From: JAWKRB01 sp041389885 | GTDB taxonomy: Bacteria; Myxococcota_A; Polyangia; Polyangiales; Ga0077539 | NCBI GenBank assembly: GCA_041389885.1 | Contig: JAWKRB010000005.1 | Location: 248,001 to 312,000 of the forward strand | DNA length: 64,000 bases | Reading direction: 5' to 3' | In this document: in pieces, positions 25,712-34,849 of the stretch | Layout of the letters: each line of letters begins with the position of its first letter | How positions within the stretch are numbered: position 1 is the first letter of the stretch | Position numbers and translations under genes: made by a program | Notes under the pieces: generated by a model | What the model was told of the DNA's origin: nothing | Databases searched by the model: none | Seen by the model: the letters and a program-made list of their open reading frames with translations, nothing else

Positions 25712-26353
25712 ATGTCGATGCACGCGCCCCTGTCACACTACCCCGCCCTCGTCCTGCGCCAGCGCAAGGAGCTCGCCGAGCTCTTCGGCTACGAGTCGCG
25801 CAACAAATACGAGGTGCTCGACCCCAACGGGGCGCCGATCCTCTACGCCGCCGAGCAGGGCAAGGGCGTGGGGGCGATGGTCATGCGGCAGTTCTTCGGG
25901 CACTGGCGCACCTTCGAGCTGCACGTGTTCGACAGCGCGCGCAACGTGATCCTCCGCGCGGTGCACCCGTTTCGGTGGTTCTTTCAGCGCCTCGAGGTCT
26001 TCGACGCCAACGGTCGTCCCCTCGGCGCGCTGCAGCAGCGCTGGGCGATCTTCTCCAAGCGCTTCGACGTCGAAGACGCCCAGGGCAACGTGCTGATGAC
26101 CGTGAACTCCCCCCTCTGGCGCCCGTGGACCTTTCGCTTCGAGCGCGCGGGTCAGCAGGTCGCCTCGGTGCTGAAGAAATGGGGCGGCGCCCTCACCGAG
26201 CTCTTCACCGACGCCGACAAGTTTCGCGTCGAGTTCGAGCACCCCGGGCTCAGCGCCGACGACCGCGCGCTGCTGCTGTGCGCGGGGCTCTTCATCGACC
26301 TGCAGTACTTCGAGGCGAAGGCGCAGTCGTCAGTGTCGACCAGCTTCGACTGA
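25712..26353 (+). CDS. Phospholipid scramblase-related protein (LOR fold)
   Basis: 213 residues from ATG 25712; a second ATG at 25718 is equally possible. The sequence matches bacterial scramblase/LURP-one-related proteins: YEVLDPNGAPILYAAEQ, FFGHWRTFELHVFDSARNVIL, HPFRWFFQRLEVFDANGRPLG and the repeated FDVEDAQGNVLMTV strands of a 12-stranded barrel. No membrane helix is obvious. The bacterial role is not established. Its 3' end overlaps a convergent lipoprotein gene by 24 bp. Confidence 0.82.
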   Translation: MSMHAPLSHYPALVLRQRKELAELFGYESRNKYEVLDPNGAPILYAAEQGKGVGAMVMRQFFGHWRTFELHVFDSARNVILRAVHPFRWFFQRLEVFDANGRPLGALQQRWAIFSKRFDVEDAQGNVLMTVNSPLWRPWTFRFERAGQQVASVLKKWGGALTELFTDADKFRVEFEHPGLSADDRALLLCAGLFIDLQYFEAKAQSSVSTSFD

Positions 26354-27079
26354 CCCCGGCGCGCGGTAGCGAAACCACGCGCTGACCTCGGTGCCCTCCT
26401 GCGCCGCGCGCACGAAGAACAGTCGCAGCGCGGTCTGGAGGCAGCGCTCGACGGGGTCGGGCGCGGACCGCACCGCGACGTCGGCGACCCGCCCCGTCGA
26501 GCGCAGGGTGAGGCGCACCGCGACGTCGGTGGGCAGGCGATGCCGAACCGCCGTGAGGCAGGCCTGCGCGCGGGCGCTCACCCGCGTGAGGGCGACGCGG
26601 ACCTCGTCGCGCGGCGCCTGCCCCGTGATGCTCAGCTCGTCGAAGCGCGCGAGGACCGGCTGCCCCGCGCCCGAACCGAGGCCGCCGATGCCATACGCGC
26701 GGCCCCCGAGGCTGCCCAGCCCCCCGGAGCGCGCGCCGAGGCCCAGCGCGCCGCTCAGGCCCGGCGCGGCACGGAGCGCACCGATCGGGGCGACCACGCC
26801 GCCGTCACGGCGGAGCGTGAGGCCCACGGTCCCGCCCTGGAACGCCCCGATGGAGCCCTGCTCGCTCAGCACGTTCATCACGCCCGCGTCTTCGGGCGTC
26901 GAGAGCACGCGAATCAGCGAGCGGTTCATTCTCCGCAGCTCGGCCGCGGAGGGGCGCGCGCGCGGCGGGCTCGCGACGACCCTCGCACCGCCGTCTGCGC
27001 GTCGCGCGGGCTGCGCCTCGGCGGTCTCGATGCACCCGCCGAGCAGCGCCGCCGCGCAGATCACCGTCGCCGCGTTCAT
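26330..27079 (-). CDS. AgmX/PglI-C-terminal-domain-like lipoprotein (paralog 1)
   Basis: 249 residues from ATG 27079. The lipobox is ALLGGC (Cys ~16). A Gly-rich middle (GLGSLGGRAYGIGGLGSG) is followed by a ~95-residue domain: FDELSITGQAPRDEVRVALTR, QACLTAVRHRLPTDVAVRLTL, DPVERCLQTAL. This is the pattern of the AgmX/PglI C-terminal domain common in Myxococcota (G-x-I, then CY/CL, then a second Cys). A close relative lies at 29713-30381. It is probably an outer-membrane lipoprotein; function is unknown. Confidence 0.75.
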   Translation of the reverse strand: MNAATVICAAALLGGCIETAEAQPARRADGGARVVASPPRARPSAAELRRMNRSLIRVLSTPEDAGVMNVLSEQGSIGAFQGGTVGLTLRRDGGVVAPIGALRAAPGLSGALGLGARSGGLGSLGGRAYGIGGLGSGAGQPVLARFDELSITGQAPRDEVRVALTRVSARAQACLTAVRHRLPTDVAVRLTLRSTGRVADVAVRSAPDPVERCLQTALRLFFVRAAQEGTEVSAWFRYRAPGSVEAGRH

Positions 27080-27194
27080 CGCCGAGTGATAGCGCCGAAC
27101 GCGCCGCGCGTGGAGCCCAGAAATCGCGCCGCCCGCTGAGCGCACCCCCCGCGTCGTCCTTAGGCTCTGCGCCACACTCGAAAGGCGGCGACGC

Positions 27195-27455
27195 ATGTTC
27201 AACCTCCTCGGCACGATCCTCGTGGGCTTCTTCATCGGTCTCGTGGCGCGGGCGCTGCACCCCGGCAACGACCGCCTGGGCTTCTGGATGACGGCCTTTC
27301 TCGGCATCGGCGGCTCCTTCGCGGCGTCGGAGTTCGGGCGCTCCATGGGCTGGTACGCGCCCGGCCAGCCCGCGGGGTTCCTCTCGTCGACGCTCGGCGC
27401 GGTGGTGCTCCTCGCGGCGTACAGCCTGCTCACCCGGTCTCGCGCGAAGGGGTGA
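27195..27455 (+). CDS. GlsB/YeaQ/YmgE-family small membrane protein
   Basis: 86 residues, three membrane helices. It has the family pattern of a short loop with ARALHPGNDRLGFWMTAFLGIGGSF, then a C-terminal helix and a basic tail (LLTRSRAKG). The family is often stress-induced; the precise role is unknown. An AAAGG lies upstream of the ATG. It is divergent from the AgmX-like lipoprotein. Confidence 0.85.
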   Translation: MFNLLGTILVGFFIGLVARALHPGNDRLGFWMTAFLGIGGSFAASEFGRSMGWYAPGQPAGFLSSTLGAVVLLAAYSLLTRSRAKG

Positions 27456-27491
27456 GCGCGGCGCCGGGATTGTCGTAGAGTCCCGCGGCCC

Positions 27492-27896
27492 ATGGCCACC
27501 GAACCCGACGCGCCGGAGCTCGACGAAGACGCCCTCAACGTGCTGGGCACGACCCTGCAACCCTGCTCCTACACGCCCCTGACGGGGTGGTTCCGCGACG
27601 GCTGCTGCCGCACCGACGACGACGACCGCGGCACCCACGTGGTGTGCGCCGTGATGACCGACGCCTTCCTCGCGTTCTCTCGCGCGCGGGGCAACGACCT
27701 CAGCACGCCGCGGCCCGAGCTGCGCTTTCCCGGCCTCAAAGAGGGCGACCGCTGGTGCCTCTGCGCGACGCGCTGGCGCGAGGCCCTCGAGGCCGACGCG
27801 GCGCCGAGGGTGATCCTCGAGTCGACGCACGCGAAGGCGCTGACCCTCGTGTCGCTCGAAGACCTCCTCGCGCACGCCTGGCCCGGCCTCGACTGA
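27492..27896 (+). CDS. DUF2237 family protein
   Basis: 134 residues. Typical DUF2237 blocks are present: NVLGTTLQPCSYTPLTGWFRDGCC, HVVCAVMTDAFLAFSRARGNDLSTPRPE, FPGLKEGDRWCLCATRW and ESTHAKALTLVSL. The conserved Cys pairs suggest metal binding, unproven. No function is known for the family. It is followed 11 bp later by a small gene. Confidence 0.88.
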   Translation: MATEPDAPELDEDALNVLGTTLQPCSYTPLTGWFRDGCCRTDDDDRGTHVVCAVMTDAFLAFSRARGNDLSTPRPELRFPGLKEGDRWCLCATRWREALEADAAPRVILESTHAKALTLVSLEDLLAHAWPGLD

Positions 27897-27907
27897 GGGT
27901 TCGCGAC

Positions 27908-28126
27908 GTGATCCCCCTCGTCGACCGCGCGCGCGCCGACGCCGCGACCCTCGCGGCCCTCGCCGACGTCGTGCGCGAGCACAGCTCCCTCGCGCGGGTC
28001 GTGCAGTGGAGCCTCGCCCAGGGGGCAGACCGCGCCCTCGTCGACGTCGTGGTGCAAGACGAGTTCACCCACGACGTGGTGCTGCGCTGGTCCGACGCCC
28101 TGTACCTGGTCTACGACGCCACCTGA
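27908..28126 (+). CDS. Small hypothetical protein
   Basis: 72 residues from a GTG at 27908. The frame extends upstream inside the DUF2237 gene but without a plausible start. It contains AHA-like helical sequence (TLAALADVVREHSSLARVVQW) followed by VVVQDEFTHDVVLRW and YLVYDAT. Codon usage resembles the neighbours, and it is spaced like an operon member. No family is recognised. Confidence 0.55.
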   Translation: MIPLVDRARADAATLAALADVVREHSSLARVVQWSLAQGADRALVDVVVQDEFTHDVVLRWSDALYLVYDAT

Positions 28127-28272
28127 CTCGGCGCGGTGGCGGCGGTCGCCGTCTGGGATCACCGTCCTACCCCCCGCGAGCTCCTCGACGCCCGCCTCGC
28201 GGAGGGCTGGTCGCCCCGCGCGTCGGATCTCCGCGAGGGCCCGAGGGTGCTGGGCTTCGCGGCCTGCGTCGC

Positions 28273-29694
28273 TCAGGGCGAGGCGCTCGGCGCGCGGGGG
28301 ATGCAGAGCGAGAACGACGCGCCGCCGCCGTCTGCCTCGGAGCACGAGATCGAGCCGCCGTGCGCGAGCGCCACGTTGCGCACGATGGCGAGCCCCAGCC
28401 CGGTGCCCGCCGGGCGCGACGAGTAGAACGGCGCGAAGACCTTCTCCCGCAGCGACTCCGGCACGCCCTCGCCGTCGTCGCACACGCGCAGGGTGAGGGC
28501 GTCGCCGTCGCACTCGGCGCTCACCCGCACGCGGCGGCAGCCCGGCGCGCGGAGGGCGTTGTCGATGAGGTTGATCAGGGCGCGGCGGCAGAGCTCGGGG
28601 TCGATCCGCACGGGGCACGTCGAGTCGGGCACGCGCTGCTCGATCTCGGGCGCCTCGGGGAGCTCGCGGACGCCCGCGCGCGCGGCCTCGACGGCGGTGG
28701 CGACCAGCGAGGCGACGTGGGTCTCGGCGGTGCGCAGCGACGCGGGGCGGCTGAAATCGAGGAGGTCTGTGACGAGGCGCTGGAGCCTGCGCGCCTCTTC
28801 GTCGACGATCTCGAGGAGCATCGCCTGCTGCGCGTCGAGGGCGCCCCGGCGCACCGTCGAGAGCGCGTTGAACATCACCGCGAGGGGGTTTCGCACCTCG
28901 TGGGCCACCATGGCGGACATCTCCCCGAGGGCCGCGAGGCGCTCCTGCCGCACGAGGGCCTCGCGGGTGTCTCGCAGCGCGCTCAGGGCGGTCTCGAGCG
29001 CGCGGGCGTTCTGCACGAAGCGCGCGCTCACGCTCGCGCCCACGCCGACGACCACCGAGAAGAACCCGAGGCTCAAGAGGTAGGGCGCGGGGAGCGCGAA
29101 GCTGAACACCGCCGCGTCGTGCGCCGCCGAGAGGGCGAGGAGCAGCAGGGCGACGCCTTGCGCGCGGCCGCCCGGCCCGGGGCTGCGCAGCGTGCGCAGC
29201 GCGAGCGCGGCGAGGGCGCTCGCGTAGAAGAACGAGACGGCGCTCCCGAAGGACGTCGGGATCACGTCGCGGTAGGTCACCCCGAGCCACGCGACCTCGC
29301 GCGCGACGACCCGTTCGGTGATCACCACGCCCGGGACGAGGCTCGCCAGGGCCGAGAGCAGCCCCGTGCCCACCACCGCGCGCTCCACGCGGGTGAGGGC
29401 GCGCTCGCGCTGGGCGGCGTCGAAGGCGTACCAGCACGCGCCGTGGAGCCCCGCGAAGAAGAAGTTTATGCGCGCGAAGTTGGCGTACCAGTGCGCGGGC
29501 ACGTCGAGGGTGGTGATCGCGTCGCCCGCGGTGAACATCGCCGAGAGCAGCGCGGCGAGGGAGTACCAGCGCAGCGCGCGCCAGCCAGGCGCCGTAGAGA
29601 ACGCCAGGCTCAGCCCCGCGAAGGTCAGGGCCGAGAGCGCGGCGCCGAGGGCGATGAGCGCGGGGAGCAAGAGGGCCGCGACGATACCGCGCAA
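28273..29694 (-). CDS. Membrane histidine kinase (NtrB-like transmitter)
   Basis: 473 residues. About seven membrane helices occupy residues 1-235 and no periplasmic sensor domain is seen, so the sensing part is itself in the membrane. The transmitter follows: HisKA with MVAHEVRNPLAVMFNAL and HATPase with LINLIDNALRAPG, CDDGEGVPESL and GTGLGLAIVRNVALAHGG. The AHEVRNPL form belongs to the NtrB-type group. No response regulator is adjacent, so it is an orphan kinase. It lies 18 bp downstream of a lipoprotein gene and probably shares its transcript. Confidence 0.9.
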   Translation of the reverse strand: MRGIVAALLLPALIALGAALSALTFAGLSLAFSTAPGWRALRWYSLAALLSAMFTAGDAITTLDVPAHWYANFARINFFFAGLHGACWYAFDAAQRERALTRVERAVVGTGLLSALASLVPGVVITERVVAREVAWLGVTYRDVIPTSFGSAVSFFYASALAALALRTLRSPGPGGRAQGVALLLLALSAAHDAAVFSFALPAPYLLSLGFFSVVVGVGASVSARFVQNARALETALSALRDTREALVRQERLAALGEMSAMVAHEVRNPLAVMFNALSTVRRGALDAQQAMLLEIVDEEARRLQRLVTDLLDFSRPASLRTAETHVASLVATAVEAARAGVRELPEAPEIEQRVPDSTCPVRIDPELCRRALINLIDNALRAPGCRRVRVSAECDGDALTLRVCDDGEGVPESLREKVFAPFYSSRPAGTGLGLAIVRNVALAHGGSISCSEADGGGASFSLCIPRAPSASP

Positions 29695-29712
29695 TCCCCC
29701 GCCGCGGGGTGC

Positions 29713-30381
29713 TCAGGGGCGCGCGGGGCCGATGGCGACCCTGGCGGTCCCTCGAAGCCACGCGCTCACCTCGGTCGGCGCCGCGCCGGGGGTCAAGGGC
29801 GCGCGCGCGAGGGCCGCGCGCACGCAGCGCTCGACCGCCTCGGGCGCCGACTGGATCGTGAGCCCGTCGAGGCGCGCGCCCGGGCGCACGGTGAAGCGCA
29901 CCGCGACGTCCGAGGGCTCGCGGTGATTCGCCGCGGCCAGGCAGCGCGACGCGTGCAGGCCCGCGACGCGGAGCGCGCCGGCGACGTAGCCCGCCGTCAG
30001 CGGCCCGGTGACGCTCAGCTCCTCGAAGCGCGCCTCGTAGGGAGCGCGCTGAATCCGGAGCCCGCCGTAGTTCGCGCGCCCCGCGGTGAGAGACGTGAGC
30101 TCCGCGGCCCTCGCGGTCGGCGCGCCGACGCTCGCCCCGCCTCGCAATTCGCGCAGCGCGCCCAGGGTGCGCGGCGAGACCCCCGCGTCGACCGCCGCCC
30201 CCCCGAGGAGCACGGCGGGGACGCCTCCGTCGCGATCGACGCCGCGGGGCTCCGCGCCGGGGGTGAAGCGAACGCTCCACCGACGCGCCCCGCCCGCGTC
30301 AGGGCGGGGCTGGGCGTGGGCCGGGTCGACGCAGCCAGCGGCGAGGGCGCAGAGCGCGAGGGCGGCGCGAGGAGAGTGCAT
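29713..30381 (-). CDS. AgmX/PglI-like lipoprotein (paralog 2)
   Basis: 222 residues. The lipobox is ALAAGC. The C-terminal ~95 residues (FEELSVTGPLTAGYVAGAL, ASRCLAAANHREPSDVAVRFTV, APEAVERCVRAAL, TEVSAWLRG) align by eye with the protein at 26330-27079, keeping both Cys and the PSDVAVR block. The Gly-rich middle is missing or changed. The pair flank the region with the orphan kinase and probably arose by duplication. Confidence 0.72.
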   Translation of the reverse strand: MHSPRAALALCALAAGCVDPAHAQPRPDAGGARRWSVRFTPGAEPRGVDRDGGVPAVLLGGAAVDAGVSPRTLGALRELRGGASVGAPTARAAELTSLTAGRANYGGLRIQRAPYEARFEELSVTGPLTAGYVAGALRVAGLHASRCLAAANHREPSDVAVRFTVRPGARLDGLTIQSAPEAVERCVRAALARAPLTPGAAPTEVSAWLRGTARVAIGPARP

Positions 30382-30453
30382 GGTCCGCGACCCTACGACG
30401 CGCCCCGCCGCGCGTCTCCGGGTACTTGACCGCGAGGCGCTCGCTCCGCTCCG

Positions 30454-32217
30454 ATGCGCGCGATGCGACTCACGGCGACGGATTGGGCGGTGATCGTCGG
30501 CTTCTTCGCCGTCAACCTCGCCGTCGGGGTCTTCTACGGTCGCCGCGCCGGGCGCAGCACCAGCGAGTTCTTTCTCTCGGGACGCAGCGTCCCCTGGTGG
30601 CTCGCGGGCACCTCGATGGTCGCCACGACCTTCAGCGCCGACACGCCCCTCGCCGTGAGCGGCATGGTCGTGCGCCACGGCGTCGCGGGCAACTGGCTCT
30701 GGTGGAACGCCGTCGCCTCGGGGATGCTCACCGTCTTCTTCTTCGCCGCCCTCTGGCGCCGCGCGGGGGTGATGACCGACGTCGAGCTCGTCGAGCTCCG
30801 CTACGGCGGGCGCGCCGCGAGCGGCCTCCGGGCCTTTCGCGCGGCGTACCTCGCCCTGCCCATCAACTGCATCATCCTGGGCTGGGTGAACCTCGCGATG
30901 GCGAAGGTGCTCGACCTCACCCTGGGCATTCCCAAGACCGCCTCGGTGCTCGTGTGCCTCGCGCTCACCGCGGTCTACGCCGCCGCGTCGGGCCTCTGGG
31001 GCGTGCTGGTCACCGACCTGATCCAGTTTGTGGTCATGCTCGTGATGACCGTCGTGCTCGCCGTGGTGAGCGTGAACGCCGCGGGGGGCGTCGACCACAT
31101 CCGCGCGGTGCTCCCCGCCGAGCGCCTCGACCTGCTCCCCCCGATGGACGCGGCGTGGATGCCCGGCATCGCCCTCGCGGTGTACCTCGGCGTGCAGTGG
31201 TGGGCGGCGTGGTACCCCGGCGCCGAGCCCGGCGGCGGCGGCTACGTCGCGCAGCGCATCTTCTCGGCCCGCACCGAGCGCGACGGCGTGCTCGCGACCC
31301 TGTGGTTCAACGTCGCGCACTACTGCGTGCGCACCTGGCCCTGGGTGCTCACCGCCCTCTCGGCCCTGGTGCTCTACCCCGAGCTCCGCGAGGGCCGGGG
31401 TGACGGCGAGGCCGCGTACGTGCGGGTGATGATCGACCACCTCCCGCCGGCCCTCCGGGGGCTGATGATGGCGGCCTTTCTCGCGGCGTACATGTCCACC
31501 GTGGCCACGCACCTCAACTGGGGCGCGTCGTACCTCGTGCGCGACCTCTACGCGCGCTTCGTCAACCCCGAGGCCGACGAGCGACGTCTCGTGCGCGCGT
31601 CGCGCGTCGCCACCGTGCTCACCATGGTCTGCGCGGCGGGGGTCACCCTCTCGCTGGAGTCCATCGCCGGGGCGTGGAAGATCCTCCTCGCCCTCGGCGC
31701 GGGGGGCGGGCTGGTGCTCATCCTCCGCTGGTACTGGTGGCGGGTGAACGCCTGGAGCGAGGTCTCGTCGATGGTGGCCTCGCTGCTCGCGTCGGTGCTC
31801 CTGCAGCGCGTGGTCGGGCTCGACGCCGACGACCCGCGGGGCTTCGCGCACCTCATGCTCGGCACCCTCGCGGTCACCACGGTCACCTGGGTCGCCGTGA
31901 CCTTCGCGACGAAGCCCGAGCCCATGAGCAAGCTCACGGCGTTCTACAAGCTCGCGCGCCCCGCGGGGCCGGGCTGGGCGCCCGTGCGCGAAGCCCTTGC
32001 GGCGCAAGGGGATACGGCCGAGGCCGAGCCCCTGCCGCCCGCCATCCCGGTGCGGCTGCGCGACTGGCTCCTCGGGGTGACCCTGGTCTACGGCACGCTC
32101 TTCGGCACGGGGAAGGTGCTCCTGCGCGAGCCGGGGTTGGGCGCGGCGCTGCTGGCCGTCGCGGGCATCGCGGGGGCGCTGCTCTGGCGCGACCTCCGGC
32201 GCGACGCGGTCACCTGA
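30454..32217 (+). CDS. Sodium:solute symporter (SSS family)
   Basis: 587 residues, about 13 membrane helices. SSS hallmarks are the N-terminal FFLSGRSVPWWLAGTSMVAT and STVATHLNWGASYLVRDLY, which in SSS transporters contributes to the Na+ site. A second ATG at 30463 is possible. The substrate cannot be read; the GxSxPWW form occurs in several uncharacterised transporters of delta-proteobacteria. The C-terminal region has a soluble loop and one further helix. Confidence 0.85.
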   Translation: MRAMRLTATDWAVIVGFFAVNLAVGVFYGRRAGRSTSEFFLSGRSVPWWLAGTSMVATTFSADTPLAVSGMVVRHGVAGNWLWWNAVASGMLTVFFFAALWRRAGVMTDVELVELRYGGRAASGLRAFRAAYLALPINCIILGWVNLAMAKVLDLTLGIPKTASVLVCLALTAVYAAASGLWGVLVTDLIQFVVMLVMTVVLAVVSVNAAGGVDHIRAVLPAERLDLLPPMDAAWMPGIALAVYLGVQWWAAWYPGAEPGGGGYVAQRIFSARTERDGVLATLWFNVAHYCVRTWPWVLTALSALVLYPELREGRGDGEAAYVRVMIDHLPPALRGLMMAAFLAAYMSTVATHLNWGASYLVRDLYARFVNPEADERRLVRASRVATVLTMVCAAGVTLSLESIAGAWKILLALGAGGGLVLILRWYWWRVNAWSEVSSMVASLLASVLLQRVVGLDADDPRGFAHLMLGTLAVTTVTWVAVTFATKPEPMSKLTAFYKLARPAGPGWAPVREALAAQGDTAEAEPLPPAIPVRLRDWLLGVTLVYGTLFGTGKVLLREPGLGAALLAVAGIAGALLWRDLRRDAVT

Positions 32218-32261
32218 GCCCTTCCCTTGGGCGCGTCGGGGGCGATACACCTTCGGGCTCC

Positions 32262-33809
32262 GTGAGCGAGACCGCCAGCACCCCCGCGAGGATCATCGCC
32301 GTCGGCGGCGGCAAGGGCGGCGTCGGCCGCACGCTGCTGGCCTCGGGCGTCGCGGTGTTCATCGCGAGCATCGGCAAGAAGGTGCTCCTCGTCGACGCGC
32401 ACCCCGAGCGCTCGCCCCTCGCGGAGATCTTCGGCGTGGCGCGCCCCTCGTCCAGCGCGCCCCCGTGGCTCCCCCACGCGTCGGGCGACCGCGGGCACGA
32501 GACCGTCGTCGCGAACGTGCGGCTGCTGGAGGGGGCCGCGGGGCGACGTCCTCCGCCGAGCCGCAGCCGCCTGCGCGAGATCGCCGCGCGCAGCGGCGCC
32601 GACCTCTGCGTGGTCGACCTGGGGCCCGGCGTGCGCGGGCGCACCCTCGACGTGCTCCTCGACGCCGACGCGGCGCTCACCATGGCGACCCCCGAGCCCG
32701 AGGCCGTCGAGGAGGTCTACCGGGTGCTCCGGCACAGCTTCGTGCGGCGCCTGGCGAAGCGGTTCCGCGGCATCGGTCACGCCGACGCCCTCGCGCGGCT
32801 CCGCGCCGCGGTGCGCGTCTCCGGTGCGCCCCCGCTGCCGCTGGAGTTGGCCGAGTCGCTCTGCCGGGCCGTGCCCGACCTCGAGCGGATCATCTGGGGC
32901 GAGTTCTCTCAGGGCCGTCTGCGTCTGGTGATGAACCAGTCCCGCGCGCGGTCAGACCTGGACCTGGGCGAGGCGATGGTGCGCGTGGCCCACCGCCCCA
33001 TGGGGCCGGTGCTGGAGTACCTCGGCGCCGTCGAGTTCGACGACGCGGTGCTGATGGCCTCGCGGCGCCGCCGCCCGGTGCTCCTCGACGCGCCCGCGGC
33101 GAAGGCCAGCCGAAACCTCGAGCGCATCGCCCGGCGCCTGCTCTCGGTCGAGGGCGGCAGGCTCCTCGCCAACGCCGCGTCGCCCCTGGCCGCCATGGGG
33201 CCCGCGCCGCCGCCGGTGCAGCCGCTGTCCACCGCGCCGGCGCCGCCGACGCACTACGAGATCCTCGCCCTCGACCGCGGGGCCTCCGACGAGGAGATCC
33301 GCCGGGCCTACCGAAAGACCCGGGAGATCTACGCCGCCGAGGGGATCGCCCTCGCCGGGGTGCACACCGACGAGGAGGTCGCGCGGATGATCGCGCGGGT
33401 CGAAGAGGCCCGCGACGTGCTGCTCGACCCCTCCCGGCGCCGCCCCTACGACCTGTCGATCACGCCGTCGGACCCGTTCATGGGCGCGATGTTCGCGGCC
33501 CTCGACCGGGTCGAGGAGCCGCCGCTGCCGGGCCTGACCGAGCCCGAGCTCACCCCCGACACCGAGTTCACCGGCGCGCTGCTGCGGGCGATCCGCGAGG
33601 CGCGGGGCGTCGAGCTGCGGGGCGTGGCCTCGCGCACGAAGATCTCCCAGCACTACCTCCGCGCCATCGAGGACGAGGACTTTCGCGCGCTGCCCGCCGC
33701 CGTGTACACCCGCGGCTTCGTCGTCGAGGTCGCGAAATATCTCCACCTGGACGTCGAGCAGGTGGCCCGCACCTACCTGCGGCGCTACCGCAAGGCCACG
33801 GAGACATGA
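32262..33809 (+). CDS. ParA/MinD-like ATPase - J-like domain - RodZ-type HTH fusion
   Basis: 515 residues from a GTG at 32262. Residues ~10-310 are FlhG/MinD-like: VGGGKGGVGRT (15-24), DLCVVDLGPG, and RLRLVMNQSRA. The second P-loop Lys is replaced by Arg (KGGVGRT), which may impair hydrolysis. Residues ~328-395 resemble a J domain (THYEILALDRGASDEEIRRAYRK) but lack the HPD tripeptide. Residues ~430-505 are an HTH_25/RodZ-type domain (LLRAIREARGVELRGVASRTKIS, YTRGFVVEVAKYL). The fusion suggests a spatial regulator tied to chaperone or envelope functions. The next gene overlaps by ATGA. Confidence 0.85.
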   Translation: MSETASTPARIIAVGGGKGGVGRTLLASGVAVFIASIGKKVLLVDAHPERSPLAEIFGVARPSSSAPPWLPHASGDRGHETVVANVRLLEGAAGRRPPPSRSRLREIAARSGADLCVVDLGPGVRGRTLDVLLDADAALTMATPEPEAVEEVYRVLRHSFVRRLAKRFRGIGHADALARLRAAVRVSGAPPLPLELAESLCRAVPDLERIIWGEFSQGRLRLVMNQSRARSDLDLGEAMVRVAHRPMGPVLEYLGAVEFDDAVLMASRRRRPVLLDAPAAKASRNLERIARRLLSVEGGRLLANAASPLAAMGPAPPPVQPLSTAPAPPTHYEILALDRGASDEEIRRAYRKTREIYAAEGIALAGVHTDEEVARMIARVEEARDVLLDPSRRRPYDLSITPSDPFMGAMFAALDRVEEPPLPGLTEPELTPDTEFTGALLRAIREARGVELRGVASRTKISQHYLRAIEDEDFRALPAAVYTRGFVVEVAKYLHLDVEQVARTYLRRYRKATET

Positions 33810-34849
33810 CCCTCGAAGCGACCGACGACGCCCCCGACGCCTCCAGCGCGCCCGCCGCTCCGGCGAGGGACACCTTCCCCGCGGGCTCCGCCGTCGCGCT
33901 GCTGATCTACGGCTTCTTGTTCACCCGGCTCTTCGTGGGGCTCACGGTGCAGCGCCCCTGGATCGGCGTGGTGGGCTCGTTCTGCGCCGTGGCCGGCGTG
34001 TGCCTCGCCCTGCTCGCGATGGTGAAGCTCTCGTGGCAGAGCACCGTGCAGCGCGAGACCAGCGCGCTCTCGGGCGCGTCGATGATGCTCCGCGCGCTGG
34101 CGCTGCTCCCCCTCGCGGCCTCGTGCGTGCTCGCGATGCGGGGCGACGTGCCCCACGCCGCGCAGTGGGCCGCCCTCGCCGGCCTCGCGGTCATCGTGCA
34201 GGTCGCCCTCTCCCGCGCCATCTGGATCGCCTTGCGCCGCAAGGACTTTCTCGCTGCGGTGACCCTGGGCGCGCTGATGCTGGGCGAGACCGCCGAGCTC
34301 GTGGGCCCGCCCGCGCGCGCCGCGGCGATCCCCGGCAGCTTCTGGCCGCGCGTGGCGGAGTCGCTCTCCCCCGTGGGCGAGGCGCTGGCGCTGGGGGGGG
34401 TGCCCCTGGCCTTCGCGTGGGCGCTGCGGAGCTCCCTGCGCCGCGCGGGACTCCCCCTGGTCGCGGCCTTCGGCGCGGCCCCGGCGGCGATGGTGGTGGT
34501 GCTGATGACCCTCGCGTCGCGCTACCCCCTCACCGTCGACACGGTGGCGCGGGTGGCCTTCGGCGCGCGCTTCGCGCTGTGGCCCAGCGCGCTGGTGGGC
34601 ACGGCGCCGCGGTGGTTCCTCGCGATGTACTCGCTGCTGTTCAGCGGGCTGGTGGCGGCGGCGGGGGTTTCCCTCGCGGCGCAGCGCAGCGACTCGGGCG
34701 CGTCGGTGCGCCGGGCGCTCGCGTGGCCGTGCATCTTGATGGCCGGGTTCGGCGCCGCGTCCCCCGCGGGGCCTATCGACCCCTACCGCACGACGGTGCT
34801 GGCGCTCGGGGTCTTGTTGCTGGAGCAGTCGATGGAGCGTGAAGCATGA
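33806..34849 (+). CDS. Polytopic membrane protein of unknown function
   Basis: 347 residues with about nine hydrophobic segments and a Pro/Ala-rich cytoplasmic start. Its start overlaps the ParA-like gene stop (ATGA) and its own stop overlaps slyD the same way, so the three are translationally coupled. No family is recognised. A membrane target or anchor of the ParA-J-HTH protein is the simplest guess. Confidence 0.7.
   Translation: MTLEATDDAPDASSAPAAPARDTFPAGSAVALLIYGFLFTRLFVGLTVQRPWIGVVGSFCAVAGVCLALLAMVKLSWQSTVQRETSALSGASMMLRALALLPLAASCVLAMRGDVPHAAQWAALAGLAVIVQVALSRAIWIALRRKDFLAAVTLGALMLGETAELVGPPARAAAIPGSFWPRVAESLSPVGEALALGGVPLAFAWALRSSLRRAGLPLVAAFGAAPAAMVVVLMTLASRYPLTVDTVARVAFGARFALWPSALVGTAPRWFLAMYSLLFSGLVAAAGVSLAAQRSDSGASVRRALAWPCILMAGFGAASPAGPIDPYRTTVLALGVLLLEQSMEREA

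Noticed and set aside
28136..28426. 96-codon + strand open frame starting with GTG
   Set aside because: Its second half lies antisense to the end of the histidine kinase and it has no recognisable motif or ribosome-binding site.
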